DNA of 64,000 bases from Dromiciops gliroides. Lineage: Eukaryota; Chordata; Mammalia; Microbiotheria; Microbiotheriidae. The stretch is taken from positions 473,738,617 through 473,802,616 of the forward strand of contig NC_057864.1 of NCBI RefSeq assembly GCF_019393635.1. The letters run 5' to 3'. Below, piece by piece: positions 10,331-22,299 of the stretch (within the stretch, counting starts at the first letter, position 1; each line of letters opens with the position of its first letter). The position numbers and the translations under genes are program-made. The notes under the pieces are model-generated. The model searched no databases. It saw nothing but the letters and a program-made list of their open reading frames with translations, and had not been told where the DNA came from.

Positions 10331-10424
10331 TCTATTTACATATCATCAAGAGCTGGAAGATGACTATGAGGTTCCCGTCTTTTAAATAAAAAATAATTAC
10401 TCTTCCTGAGCTCAGTAAATTCAA

Positions 10425-10560
10425 CTCAACTCATCAACCACTTATTAAGCACTTATTATGTACATTGCTAGGGGTTGAGCACACAATGATAAAAGATGAC
10501 ATGCTATTGTCTCTTCCCTCAAGCTTGAATTCAACTGGATAAGGGCATTGGGAATGCTAT
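10425..10560 (+). repeat. old dispersed repeat
   Basis: 'tcatcaaccacttattaagcacttattatgtac...cctcaagcttgaattcaac'. Confidence 0.55.
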
Positions 10561-10784
10561 ATGTAGTGAGTTTATTTAGAATAATTAAAGTAGACAATGA
10601 TGGGGGGCGGGGACAGAGGAGAAATCTAAATAAAACACTTTAGGAAAATGTGAGGAGGTGGTTAATACTTTTAGGCTTCATGGAGGGGGAGGCATTGGTA
10701 CTTAGCATTGAAGGCAGAGAGTGGAAAATGAGAAGGAAGTATATTAAAAGTATGGGGAGTGAACTATGCAATATAGAGATTATG

Positions 10785-10975
10785 GGATTATAGATTTGAA
10801 GCCCGAAGGGACTTCAGAAATCAGCTAGTCTAATTCTTTTCATTTTACAGATGAAGAAACTGAGGCCCATTGAGTTTAAATGACTTGCCCAAGGCCACAC
10901 AGGTGGTGAGCATCAGGAAGCAAGTTTCGAACCAAGAATTACTGTTCTTTCATAAAGGAAACTTAGAGGTGTTGG
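10785..10975 (-). repeat. MIR-type SINE
   Basis: 'agatttgaagcccgaagggac...tacagatgaagaaactgaggcc...cccaaggccacacaggtgg'. Confidence 0.7.
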
Positions 10976-11339
10976 GTTCCCCCATCATACAGATCGCAAG
11001 ATCCCAGACTCGATCTCAGACCCCCGCCTCCATGATCTTTCCTTCCAGAGAAAAAGAGAAGTCAGACTCTAAGGAGGGCTAAGAGAAGCAAGAATGAGTA
11101 TTTCCTACTTCTCTCTCTTGTCTGGGCATATGCCCAGCTTTTTAGCAAGGAGAGTCGGAGGGAAAGTACAGCAAGGCCGAATTCTTTCCCTGATTGACTG
11201 CATGTCTCTGGGGAAATTGCTTAATTTGCCAATCCCTCAGTTTCCCCATTTGCAACAATAACATTTAATTGTCTGAAAGGTACTTGGAGAACTTTGAAGG
11301 GAAGGCACTGCATAAAAGCAAATTATTCTCATTATCCTT

Positions 11340-11720
11340 TCGGGGAATTTTCCTCCGGCATCATCCTGGCAGCCAGAGCCAGAGATGTTCACAATTGATG
11401 TGACCTGAGAGAGTAGTAAAAGGCAAGGATGTTGGGAAGTAATTTGGGCTGCCTGCAGAAGAGAGACGGGAAGATGGCAGTTTGCTGGGCCTTGCTTAAT
11501 TGAGAGCTTCTCTTGTTTGGGAGGGAAAAAGTAAAAACCGGCGAGAAGCACTGACTGGCTTGGAGAGCCCAGGACTCTCCAGCATGATGAGACCGAACAG
11601 GAAATGGACTTCCAAGAGACTCCTTTCCAGGAGACACAGAAGCATCAGGGACCAACAGGCCGCTCAGTTTCCCACCTGGGCTCTGCTACCTGCTAGGGTA
11701 GCTGTTTTCTGAATTATGGC
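11340..11720. other. low-repeat block, candidate non-coding element
   Basis: Non-repetitive and mixed in composition, with 'ggccttgcttaattgagagc' near 11489 and several overlapping short frames on both strands without recognisable domains. Candidate only. Confidence 0.3.
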
Positions 11721-12174
11721 AAATCGGGAATCATAAACAGTATCTGGGTTGAGATTTTCTTCAAGGTGGCTCTAATTCCTTTCTCTCCAGCACCCAAGGG
11801 TTCTAAAACAGGTTCGGAAGCATGCCCGGGGAGTTGATGTGCAAGAGGCTGGCCCCAAGAAGTGCTTGGGGACGTGTGGTGCGCCCCCTGGGAAGGGGGC
11901 ATTCATTAAGCATATCAGGTGTTGTGCTAAGCGCTGTCCAAATATTACCAGTCAGAATCTGGCTCTGGGAGTGGGGAGAAGAATGACAGGTTCTTAATAA
12001 AGAGTGACAGCTGGCAACAAAGAAGAACAAGGTCAGAGGGTGCATTGGGAAAGGCCTGGTGTCCAGGCCTGGGAAAATGTTGATCCTTCTACTCCAGTAG
12101 GACCACAGTGGAAGTACTATGTTCCATTAGAAACATTGCATTTTGGGAAAGGCATTAATTAGCTATCAGCTTAG

Positions 12175-12290
12175 CAAATCAATCAGCCAACAAACATTGA
12201 TTAGGCCTATACCATGTTCCAAAAACAGTGTTAGGTGCTGATAATACAGAGACAAAAGTTAACTAGTCTCTGATGCTTATGCTCTAAGGC
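12175..12290 (+). repeat. old dispersed repeat
   Basis: 'caacaaacattgattaggcctataccatgttcc...gctgataatacagagac'. Confidence 0.5.
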
Positions 12291-12591
12291 ATAAACTTTT
12301 TCCATTCATGACTCCTTTTCACCTGAAAAATTTGTATGTGACCCTAGGTATATAGGTATATAAAATAGGTATAAATAACCTCTTACTGTTCCCAAATTTG
12401 TCATGACCCCCACAGTCAGTTATGCAACCCCATATAGGGTCTCACCCCACAGTTTAAGAAGCTTTGCCCAATGGGAAGAGAAACCATAGACATAGAAGAT
12501 GAGCATATTCAGAATGTCTACAAATGAATACGAGGTAGTTCTGGGATGCAGGGAGCTAGAAGTTAGAGGGACCAGGAGTGGTTTCATGTAG

Positions 12592-12782
12592 AACAAGGCT
12601 TTGTAACCTTAGTGTGTGTGTCCCAGACTCCTTTGGCAGTCTGGCCAAACCTATGGACTCTTTCTTGGGATAATATTATTAAATGCATAGGATTACAAAC
12701 AAAGCAAAATGAGTGAAAGTAAATATATGATTCCCCCCACCCCCATTCAAGTTCATGGACTCTAAGAATTTGATCGATGCTT
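12592..12782 (+). repeat. unassigned old repeat, left part
   Basis: 'cccagactcctttggcagtctggcc...cctatggactctttcttggg...ttaaatgcataggattac'. It seems to resume at 13068-13110 ('ctggatgcacggaccccagtttaagaacccctg'), so the SINE at 12793-13062 splits it. Family not assigned. Confidence 0.5.
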
Positions 12783-12792
12783 CACTTGGGAG

Positions 12793-13062
12793 AAGTCAGC
12801 TAGTTGGCACTGTGGATGAAGTTCTGTAGTTGGAGTCAGGAAGACTTGAGTTCAAATTTAACTTCAGACACTTACTAGCTATGAGACCCTGGGCAAGTTA
12901 CTTCACCTCTGTCTCCCTCAGTTTCCTCAACTGTAGAAAAAGGGATAATAATAGCACCTACCTCCCAGGGCTGCTGGGAGGATGAAATGAGATGTTATTT
13001 ATAAAGCACTTAGCATAGTGCCTGGAACGTAGTAGGTACTTAATAAATGCTCAGTTCCTGTC
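12793..13062 (+). repeat. CORE-SINE with L2-like tail
   Basis: Nearly full length: 'gttggagtcaggaagacttgag', 'cttactagctatgagaccctgggc', 'cctacctcccagggctgctggg', ending 'gtagtaggtacttaataaatgc'. Nested in the repeat at 12592-13110. Confidence 0.85.
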
Positions 13063-13164
13063 TTAGTTACTTCCTTCTGGATGCACGGACCCCAGTTTAA
13101 GAACCCCTGAGGTAGAAGGTTTCATTTCTACATGCTGAAGGATGCCAAGGATTCAAAAAAGTGA

Positions 13165-13400
13165 AAGTGAATACGGAGTGCAGTGGAGAGAGAGCACGCT
13201 CAAAGTTGGGAAGGCCTGGGTTCAAATCCTTTCTCCAACACTCATCGTGGGACCCTAGACAAGTCACTTCATTTTGCAGTGTCCCAGACAACTTTCTGAA
13301 ATTGTTCATTGAAGAGAAGATGCAGTTCTGCTTTGGTGGAGGGAGTTTCCCTACTGGGAGTTCCTTTTGCCATAAAATTGCAGGTTTGGTCCAAAAATTG
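13165..13400 (+). repeat. SINE with 'ttggtggagggagtttcc' tail
   Basis: 'gagtgcagtggagagagagcac', 'gaaggcctgggttcaaatcc', 'gggaccctagacaagtcac' then the variant tail. The opposed 107- and 100-codon frames across it are by-products. Confidence 0.65.
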
Positions 13401-13465
13401 CTTAGCTGGAGAGCAAACAAAGGAGGCAGAGTGGTGAAGGTCTTTGTGACAATGAGTGGATAGAA

Positions 13466-13540
13466 GGGTGGGTGGGTGGATGGATGGATTGAGGGAGGGA
13501 TGAATGAATGAATGAATGAATCAGTGAATTAATGAATGAA
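13466..13540. repeat. (GGGTGGAT)/(GAAT)n
   Basis: 'gggtgggtgggtggatggatgg' followed by five 'gaat' units and degenerate copies. Confidence 0.85.
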
Positions 13541-13659
13541 GTGGGGTTATCTAGAATGGAAAAGGGAAAACTTGAGAGAACTGTCTATGGGAATTTGAAG
13601 TTCTGCTATTTGGATGACATGGTAGAAAAGAATTTGTATGTAATTTGAGAGGCAAAGTG

Positions 13660-13860
13660 ATACAGAGGAAATAATTCTGGATTTGGGGCTCGGTAATCTG
13701 GGTTCAAATCTTAAGGTACTTTTTTCCTTATCACCTGTGTGACCACAGGAAAATCATTTCATCTCTCTTGGCTCCTATTCCCCCATCCATCAGATGAGAG
13801 CGCTGGACTAGACAGCTTCTGGAGCCCTTTCAAGCGCTAAAGCTCTGACGTTCACTGAGT
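13660..13860 (+). repeat. MIR-type SINE
   Basis: 'ggcaaagtgatacagagg...atttggggctcggtaatctggg...gtgtgaccacaggaaaatc...ctggactagacagcttctgg'. Confidence 0.65.
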
Positions 13861-13869
13861 TTGAGAAAA

Positions 13870-14640
13870 TGGTCCCTGAACCCTGACATCTTACATAGAG
13901 AAGAGTGGACTTTGAATTCTGCAGGATCTTATGGTCAAGTCAACAGCCAAAGAAGGGAACTAATCTGGGTAGCACAAACTTGGGGAGTTACTTATGGGTG
14001 ATCCCAAATCTGAGAGTTCCAAGTTCAAACACCCCAATGTCAAACTCCTAGAGGGGGATTTCTTCAATAGTATGTTTTGGGGAGAAGAAAGAGGATGCCC
14101 CTGCTGAGGAAGGCCTGGACACACACATATCCTTGAAAGGGGATTAGAAGATTGGGACATTAGCACTGCTCCTTCCCTGGTATTGCTGTGAGTTGCTTGG
14201 ACAAGGCAGGTCTGGACGAAAGGGTAGTGCTTGTTTTTGGTGTGAGGAGAGCAACAACAACAACTACTATGTGAGAAAGTCCCATTTGGGATCATGGGAT
14301 GAAAAAGACCGAATTTCTTGTAGATCACCCAGAATCCTAACACTGGCAGGCATCTTAGAGGTCATTTTGGCTGAAACTGAAGCATGAATGCTCTCCACAA
14401 CACACCCCATCAACGGCCTTCCATTTGGGGCTTGAAAATGGGATGAGCAGATTTTCAGCTGGATGATGCCTCCACCACCATCTAGCACAACCCCCCCACC
14501 TGAAAAGAAATCCTCACTTCAACACATCTGACAAATGAGTATTGAGTCTCTTCCTAAGGCCTCAGGGAAGGTGCTTTAGGCAAACCATTCTACTTTTGTT
14601 CAACTCTAATTGTCAGGGAGTTTTCCTGATATGATTGATC
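13870..14640. other. no gene or clear repeat
   Basis: Overlapping frames on both strands (for example 13960-14343, minus) show no recognisable domain. A poly-T run follows at 14640-14658. Confidence 0.45.
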
Positions 14641-14888
14641 TTTTTTTTTTTTTTTTTTACCCCTTCCACCCATCTTTCCTGGTTCTGCCCTTTTGGGTTG
14701 GGACCAAACAAAACACGCTTAATCCCTATTCCAAATGACAACTCTTCAAATAGTTGGCCTTGCAGACAGTTAGCATGCCCTGACCCCTAGTTTTTTCTTC
14801 ACAATTTCTTCCAATAACCTAGCAACAGGGAACGCTACCACATCCTGAGGATGCCCACTCCCCTGTAGGGTAGTTCATCACTTAAATC

Positions 14889-14889
<1 letters not shown>

Positions 14890-14920
<31 letters not shown>

Positions 14921-15056
14921 GCAGGGCAATGGGGGTTAAGTGACTTGCCCAGGGTCACACAGCTAGTAAGTATCAAGTGTCTGAGGTCGGATTTGAACTC
15001 AGGTCCTCCTGAATCCGGGGCCTGTGCTTTATCCACTGCGCCACCTAGCTGCCCCA
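14890..15056 (-). repeat. young tRNA-derived SINE (WSINE1/SINE-1-like)
   Basis: Oligo-T with TTTTC units, then 'gcagggcaatgggggttaag...ccacctagctgcccc', the reverse complement of the young ~150-bp SINE. It is flanked by a perfect 16-bp TSD, ttcatcacttaaatct (14874-14889 and 15057-15072). Confidence 0.95.
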
Positions 15057-15224
15057 TTCATCACTTAAATCTAACTGAAATTACCCTCCCTGTAGTTTTC
15101 ATCCACTAGTCCAAATTCTGGCCTTTGGAGCCAGACAGAAGAAGACTAATCCCTTCTTCAAGAAAAGAGTTACAAGGCAAGGAATATAGGGAACACCAAA
15201 AAGAAATCACAAAAAAGATTCTCT

Positions 15225-15365
15225 GTCTCTGATACTTGCTGCCTGTGCCACCCTGGACAAGTTACTTTAATACCCAGGGCCTCAGTTTCCTTTTCTGTAA
15301 AATAGGGGGATTGGACTAGAGAGCCCCTAAGGTCCTTTCTGAGTCTAGGTCTATGATCCTTTGAA
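15225..15365 (+). repeat. MIR-type SINE
   Basis: 'ctggacaagttactttaatacccagg', 'ctcagtttccttttctgtaaaatagg', 'ggactagagagcccctaagg'. Confidence 0.65.
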
Positions 15366-15559
15366 GTTGGTAAGTGTCATAAGCAGTGTCTGATCTTCCT
15401 CAATCCTGCCCTTTCTCTACCATGCCCCACTGCTTCATTTTCTTGTAATTTCCCAGTAATTCTTGGACATCGGTGTTATTTATTTGATGCATGGAGCATT
15501 CTTCTTTGGCACTTCCATTCATTTCATCATTTATGGAGGGTCATGGGAAAGGGGTAGGG

Positions 15560-16130
15560 AACCCAAGAATATGGCTGTTGACTGAATGTTGTGAATAACT
15601 AACCCACAATTTGATCAAAGGATGTTGAGGAATCAAGACTGGGACTAGAAACACTGAACTAAATGACTCTGTTTATAGTCCATACGTCTAGACCTCTAGG
15701 TTCCCTCTCTAGGGTTGGAGCACGGTGTGTGTCTGTGGGCTAGGGGGTGGGTGGAGGGGAAGGGGCAGGACTCTAGAAATGAGAAAGCTCTTATTATCAA
15801 AGATGAATTGGTTTGTAATTGATTTTTCCACAGAAAAATGCCTTAAGTTTTGGTAAACCCCTTACAGTGCCTTGGTCAAATGAGGCTGAATCCTTTCAAG
15901 TCACATTTGTATTTCATAGGATTCCACTTAACAGGAACAAATGATACAATTTCAGGGCAATTTACAGAACATTTCATTTAGAGACAGAAACAATCCCTGA
16001 CAAGGCCCTGGAGATAACAAGCAGTTTTCTTTCCTTCATCTGTTGAGCAGGTAGTCCTGCTGTCTGCTGCCTTTGTGTCAATTGTCAGGAGGTCTCAGTT
16101 CCCTTCTAGGCTTTTGATTTCAGAAGGAAC
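15560..16130. other. low-repeat block, candidate conserved non-coding element
   Basis: No repeat is recognised. Segments such as 'gaattggtttgtaattgatttttcc' and 'tttgtgtcaattgtcaggagg' have the even, motif-dense look of mammalian enhancers. Conservation was not tested. Confidence 0.4.
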
Positions 16131-16324
16131 CAGGATGGGCTAGAACATTCCAAGAAGGGTGATGGATATCGTGAAGGGACCTGAGACAATCCCATAATGG
16201 GAGCAGTTAAAAGAGTTGAAGCAGTTAAAAGTTAAAAGATCTAAGGGTATCATGAGGGAAAATGGGATTCAAATTATCCTGTGTAGATCTAGGGAGCAAA
16301 TATCAGGACACTGGCGAGGAACAC

Positions 16325-16490
16325 CATGATATAATAAAAAGAAAACTCAATTTGGGGAGCTGGGTTTGAACTGACTATTACTTACAATCTATGTGACCTT
16401 GAGCAAGTCACTTCCTTTCAATGGGCCTCAGTTTCCTTCTTTGTAAAATGTGGGGATTGGATGAGATGATATCTCAAGGTTCTTGAATTA
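16325..16490 (+). repeat. MIR-type SINE
   Basis: 'atataataaaaagaaaactc...ctgggtttgaactgac...gtgaccttgagcaagtcac...cctcagtttccttctttgtaaaatg'. Confidence 0.65.
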
Positions 16491-16710
16491 CAGGGAGACA
16501 TTGCAGTTTCACATGAAAAAGAACTTAACAGTTGAGGCTGTTCATCCTGGAATGGGCTGCCTCAGGAGGTAGTGAGCTCTCTGTCATTGAGACTGCATTT
16601 TAAACCAGCAGTTGAATTAACATCTGTCAAAAATGCTATAGGGGAAGGAGTCTTGTACTGAGTATAAAGCTGGGAATTGTTGACCCGTAAGGTTCCTTTT
16701 ATTGTAAAGT
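16490..16710 (+). repeat. L3/CR1 LINE 3' remnant
   Basis: 'catcctggaatgggctgcctcaggaggtagtgagctc...ggggaaggagtcttg...gttgacccgtaaggttcc' is the CR1/L3 3' coding and terminal pattern, degraded. Confidence 0.55.
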
Positions 16711-16785
16711 TCTGAGTCTAGCATTTGCTTTCCTCCTCTTCTGTTATATGTGGGTGAATGGTGCCTGGGTTTAAGATGAGGACTG

Positions 16786-17783
16786 AATCATCAAAACTAC
16801 TTGGTACTGGCTAAGAAATAGAGTGGAGGATCAATGGAATAGGCTAGGCACAGGAGACACAGCACTAAATGACTTTAGTAATGTACTGTTTGACAAACCC
16901 AAAGACTCCAGCTTCTGGGATAGGAACTCAGTATTTGACAAAAACTGCTGGGAAAACTGGAAGATAGTATGGCAGAAACTAGGCATAGACCAACATCTTA
17001 CACCTCATACTAAGATAAGGTCGAAATGGACACATGATTTAGACATAAAAAGCAATATCATAGGTAAATTAGGAGAGGAAGTAATAGTTAACCTCTCAGA
17101 TCTTTGAAAAGGATTACAGTTTATGTCCAAACAAGAGATAGAGAATATTATGAAATGCAAAATGGATGATTTTGATTACATTAAATTAAAATGGTTTTGT
17201 ACAAACAGAAGCAATGCATCCAAAATTAGAAGGGAGACAGAAAGCTGGGAAACAATTTTTATAGCCAGGACTTCTGATAAAGGCCTTTTTTCTAAAGTAT
17301 ATTGGGAACTAAATCAAATTTATAAGAATCCAAGTCATTTCCCAATTGAGAAATGGTCAAAGGATATGAATAGGCAGTTTTCTGATGAAGAAATCAAAGC
17401 TATCTATTGCCATATGAAAAAAATGCCCTAAATTACTAGTGATTAGAGAAATGTAAATTAAAACAACTCTGAGGTACCATTGGCTAATGTGACAAAAAAA
17501 GGAAAACAATAAATGCTGGAGTTGTGGAAAAATTGGAACACTAATGCATTGTTGGTGGAACTGTGAAGTGATCCAACCATTCTGGAAAGCAGTTTGGAAT
17601 TATGCCCAAAGGGCTATAAAGCTGTGCATACCCTTTGACCCAGCAATACCACTATGAGGTCTTTTCCCCAAAGAGATCATAAAAAGGGAAAAGAGCCCAC
17701 ATGTACAAAAATATTTATAGCTACTCTTTTTGTGGTGGCAAGGAATTGGAAATTGAGGGGCTGCCCATCAATTGGATCCATGA
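16786..17783 (+). pseudogene. L1 ORF2 C-terminal fragment, broken
   Basis: The sequence follows the C-terminal part of marsupial L1 ORF2 from 'tcaaaactacttggtactggc' to 'gaggggctgcccatcaattgg'. The same frame is open at 16823-17104 and again from 17123, split by a stop at 17105-17107 where the family appears to have tryptophan (tgg). A seven-A run at 17417-17423 then shifts the frame. A short internal deletion lies near 17478-17485. The copy has neither reverse-transcriptase nor endonuclease domains and no poly-A end, so it is a dead, truncated fragment. Confidence 0.9.
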
Positions 17784-17814
17784 CAAAAAGATGAAGAACT
17801 CCTGCTTTAGGATA

Positions 17815-18015
17815 AGACACAGCTTTTTCTTTGGCGTTTAGAACCCTTCACATTCTGCTTTCAGTCTCTCTTTCTAGTCTTATTGTATGTTATTCTCATT
17901 TCACTGCATTTTATGCATTCTGTGTCTCAGTCAAAGTGACTTGCTTGCTGGTCTCTGGGGAGAACATTCTATGCCTAAAGCAGACTCCTTCTCTACCTTT
18001 AACTAGAAGTATTCC
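17815..18015 (+). repeat. L2 fragment
   Basis: 'agaacccttcacattctgctttcagtctc...ctagtcttattgtatgttattctc'. It ends where the SINE at 18018 begins. Confidence 0.55.
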
Positions 18016-18017
18016 TT

Positions 18018-18276
18018 ATTGTTGTTGTGGAGTCATTTCAGTTGTGCCTGACTCTCCATGTCCCCATTTCAAGTTTTCTTGGCAGAGACACTAGAGTTGT
18101 TTGCCTTTTCCTTCTCCAGATCATTTGACAGATGAGGAAACTGAGGCAAGCAGGGTGAAGTGACTTCCCCAGGGTCACACAGCTAGTAAGTGTCTGAGGT
18201 CAAATTTGAACTCAGGAAGATGAATCTTCCAGACTCCAGGCCCAGAGTTCTATCTACAGTGTCATCTAGCTTCCCC
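18018..18276 (-). repeat. MAR1-like SINE
   Basis: 'gttgttgtggagtcatttcagttgtgcctgac...ctccagatcatttgacagatgagg...cagggtcacacagctagtaag...catctagcttcccc'. Confidence 0.85.
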
Positions 18277-18359
18277 CTAGAAGAAGTTAAACGACTTGCC
18301 CATGGCTGTATCAAGAGCAAATAGCAGAGTGGAGATTTCAGCTCAAGAGGCACTTCCAG

Positions 18360-18720
18360 TGGCCCAGCTGTTGCTTTATTATTTAAATCATCTCACAGCT
18401 CATGGCACAAAGGACAAATGCCTGCCTTCCTCCTCACTGGGCCCACCATGATGGAAAAGCCCATCTTCCCATGGGCCCCCCACCCAGACACTGCCATTAA
18501 TAACAGGACTTAACTGATGAAAAGGTCACTTGTTACAAGACTCATTTGGGGAGTTTCACCGACAGTGTTTTTAGCATGAGAAGAGCAAGATTTTTAATGG
18601 AAAGAAAATTTCTTTAATCACAGGAGCAAAGCATCACCGAGCACAGGTTCAAGGTGAACCCAATGGCTCTTATTTTCCATCTGCATTTTCCTCTTACTTA
18701 GATTAATTCATATTTTAATT
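18360..18720. other. low-repeat block, candidate conserved non-coding element
   Basis: Non-repetitive, with 'gccattaataacaggac', 'tttaatggaaag' and 'ttagattaattcatattttaattgc'. Candidate regulatory DNA only. Confidence 0.35.
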
Positions 18721-18959
18721 GCTCATATCCCTGATTGAGGCACTAGAATGGAGTACTTTCCTTTGATCTTCTCACTGGAAACACTGCCAAGGTCAGGTAT
18801 CAGGCAAGTTGAAGAGTGAGGGGGGATTTTTGAGGGGAGAAAGAGGCAATGTAAGCTTCTCTGTATGAACAGTGGTGCTGAAGCAGTTGGGAAATGGGAA
18901 GGGATTGAGCCTCTTTTGAGCAAGAGAACTAGGAACTAACCTGATCCTATCAAAGTCTC

Positions 18960-19680
18960 ACTAGGCTCCTCTGAAGAACTTACTGCCAAGTCCTCCTGGC
19001 ATCTTGGGCTTTATAAAATGGCTATAATAATACTTGTCTGAAAAGGGGTTGGTGATCTTCTGCTGAGGACAAAAGGGCAGGCTATTTCAGATGGGCAATA
19101 GCTGCTGGGAGACTCCAAGCTCCCATAAAATAAAGGCCTTGCAAGGCTGAGACGGGGGAAATTATAGGAGTATTGGGAAAGAAAATTCTTCAGGGTGAGA
19201 AAAAGAATGGAGGATGCCTGGTTATTGACCAGGAATAAGGCAAGGCATTATTAGTGCTATTGCAGGAAAGCAAATCCATATGTCCTGATGCTCAGCCTCA
19301 CAAATGGCAGCCATCATTGTGAGTGGTCACAAGTGCCATGATTTTTTTAAAAAAGCAAAAAATAAAATGTTAAAAGCTCACTTTTTTGCAGTAATATTGT
19401 ACTGGATATTCTAAAATCATCTTATCCTTTAAAAAACACTTGTTTTTAATTTCAGGAAGATTTTATCTATTTAGGCCCTAAAGCAAAAGACAAATTACCC
19501 TTCAAATAATGTGGGAACTATGGGGCTACAGTCTATGACCTCTCACCCAATACACTGACAGTGACTCTTTAAATGGTTCTGAGTAAATGTTAATGTCTGA
19601 ATTTAAGACAATAACTATGTCTGTCTGACTCCTTTAAACTTTGTCAAGACCTAGTTATGAGCTAAGGCCATTTTTAGACA
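18960..19680. other. no gene or clear repeat
   Basis: Mixed-composition sequence without a recognisable repeat; nothing supportable. Confidence 0.45.
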
Positions 19681-19704
19681 GATTTGATCTTCTGTCTCCT
19701 CATC

Positions 19705-20206
<502 letters not shown>

Positions 20207-20439
20207 TTTTTCTCCAGGAAAATCTCAGCAGATGGGTGAGTGGAGGGTTTGGGGAGTTGTAAGCAAGTAACAGTGTCATTATAGGATGATGAGCAGTTGG
20301 TGTGAAAAGAGTCCACTGGGGGTTTGTGAAGATGGGAAGTTACAGTATCAGTAAAGGCTGGCAACAAATAAGTGGTCCAGTGGACATATGAAACCATGGG
20401 GATAGGGGATTCAGGAAGCAAACACCTGGTGAAAGTCAC

Positions 20440-20630
20440 AGGATCAAAAAATCATATTCCTAGAGCCAGAAGGACCCATAGAAGTCTTCCAGTCCATCCC
20501 CTTCATTTACTAACATGGAAACTGAGGCTTATAATGATGAAGACACTGGTCTGAGGTCACATAGGCAAGGAGGGAAGAAGATTCAGCCTCAGATCTGGTA
20601 CTTCTAAGTTCAATGTTCTTTTCTACTCTA
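20440..20630 (-). repeat. MIR-type SINE
   Basis: 'tcctagagccagaaggacccatagaag...ctaacatggaaactgaggc...ctgaggtcacataggcaagg'. Confidence 0.65.
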
Positions 20631-20754
20631 CTGTGCAGGTCAAAGAGGGCTGATGGTTTAAAATATAGAAGTCTGTCCATAAACAGAAGGGACCCTATCA
20701 TGAAAGCTGGGGCTGATGGGAAAGGACTATAGGGAGGAGTGTCAAGTACAAGGC

Positions 20755-21420
20755 AGGGACCATATCATAAAGGATCAGGACAAGGTTCCAAGAGGAGAAA
20801 TATATGCAGAATGAGGCTGGCAAAAGTCCCACTGCACTCTGCTCAGGGCAGACCACACCTAGAGTACTTCAGCTTTGTGGACCACATTTTCAGCAAGGAA
20901 AATGACAATTTGAAGAATATATAGAGAAGAGCAGCCTGTGTAGTGAGGGACCCCAAGTTCATATTATGTGAGGACAGGCTGAAAGAAGTGTATATATGCA
21001 AGTTAAGGAAGAAAAGACTTGGGCAGGGGTAGTGACTGGGGATGGGACAGGGCTTGGGTTGATAGGGTGATAGCTATAGCTGTCTTCAAATATTTAAAGG
21101 ACTCTTAAAGGAAAAGGGATCCAATTTGTTCCACTCTCTCCCAGAAGGTAGAACTAAAAGAGATGATGGAAATTTCAAAGAAGATTTACATTTCACATCA
21201 GGTAAATTTCTCAACAAATTACAGCCATCAAAAAGGAGAATGAGTTGCCTTGGGATGCAGTGAGTTTCATTTAATTTCAAGACCTTAAACAAAGACTGGA
21301 TGACCACTTGTCAGAAATATGGTAGAAGGGAATCTCGTATAGCCATGGTTTGGGCTAGATGGTCACTGAGGTCTTTGGCAGCTCTGGGGTCAGGGAGCCA
21401 GCCAAGCAGCCCAGGACCAA
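20755..21420 (+). repeat. L3/CR1 LINE 3' region
   Basis: 'ctagagtacttcagctttgtggaccac', 'agagaagagcagcctgtg', 'aggacaggctgaaagaag', 'ctcccagaaggtagaac', 'actggatgaccacttgtcag' and 'gggctagatggtcactgaggtc' follow the known order of the CR1/L3 reverse-transcriptase end and tail. Decayed, with no long frame. Confidence 0.75.
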
Positions 21421-21574
21421 AGCTGGGAACAGATTGCAGGTCTTCTAAGTCTAATTTCAATGGTCTTTCCAGAGGCATACTGAATCCGTAGGATGTAGTT
21501 AATAATACATCACCCTATGTGTAATACCAACACAGAAAGGGCAAAAAATAAATATTTCATGAAGCAGAAAGGTG

Positions 21575-21765
21575 ACATGGCAAACAGGAGACTGTACTGT
21601 AGTTATGATCTCTCAGCAACTCATCCCACTACTCTCAGACTCATCTGCCTCATCTGTAAAATGGGAATGATAATAGCACCTATGTCACAGGGCTATTGTG
21701 AGGACCAAATGAGATGATATACGTGAAGTGCTTTGCAAACCTTAAAGTTCAAAATAAATATAAAA
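21575..21765 (+). repeat. CORE-SINE/MIR 3' part
   Basis: 'ctgcctcatctgtaaaatggg', 'gcacctatgtcacagggctattgtgagg', 'gaagtgctttgcaaacc'. Confidence 0.75.
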
Positions 21766-21767
<2 letters not shown>

Positions 21768-21801
<34 letters not shown>

Positions 21802-21900
21802 GTTATGTGTATATATGGCTATATATAATTATATATGTGTATATTTATGTATTGTTATATATGTACATATTTATTAAGTATAAATATAAATTCAATATAA
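21768..21900. repeat. (TA)n and AT-rich tract
   Basis: About fourteen TA units at 21770-21799, continuing as degenerate 'tatatgtgtatatttatg'. Confidence 0.9.
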
Positions 21901-21984
21901 TTAAAAATATAGTAGTTTTATTATGTTTGTCACATGGGGAGGCAAAGAGGCATTTTTCCTTTTTCTTCCTTGTTTTATCCTTCC

Positions 21985-22299
21985 TTTCTTCATTCACAGG
22001 ACACTGCTCTAGATCAAGGCCTCATCATCTCTAACCTAGACTACTATAATAGCTTCTTCTTCTTTTTTTTTTTTTTTTGGTGGGTCAATGGGGGTTAAGT
22101 GACTTGCCCAGGGTCACACAGCTAGTAAGTGTCAAATGTCTGAGGCTGGATTTGAACTCAGGTCCTCCTGAATCCAGGGCCAGTGTTTTATCTACTGCGC
22201 CACCTAGCTGCCCCTATAATAGCTTCTTAGTTTGTCTCTTTGCTTCATTTCTGTTAACTCTACAATCGATACTTCACACACTAGCCAAAATAATCTTCT
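21985..22299 (+). repeat. L2 LINE, left part (before L1 insertion)
   Basis: 'cctcatcatctctaacctagactac' and 'tagtttgtctctttgcttcatttctg' are L2 3' sequence, interrupted by a SINE (22059-22214). The L2 resumes at 23390. The join is bridged by duplicated 'ccaaaataatcttct' (22285-22299). Confidence 0.75.
22059..22214 (-). repeat. young tRNA-derived SINE (WSINE1/SINE-1-like)
   Basis: Reverse-oriented full copy with oligo-T and a perfect 14-bp TSD, tataatagcttctt (22045-22058 and 22215-22228), inserted in the L2. Confidence 0.95.
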
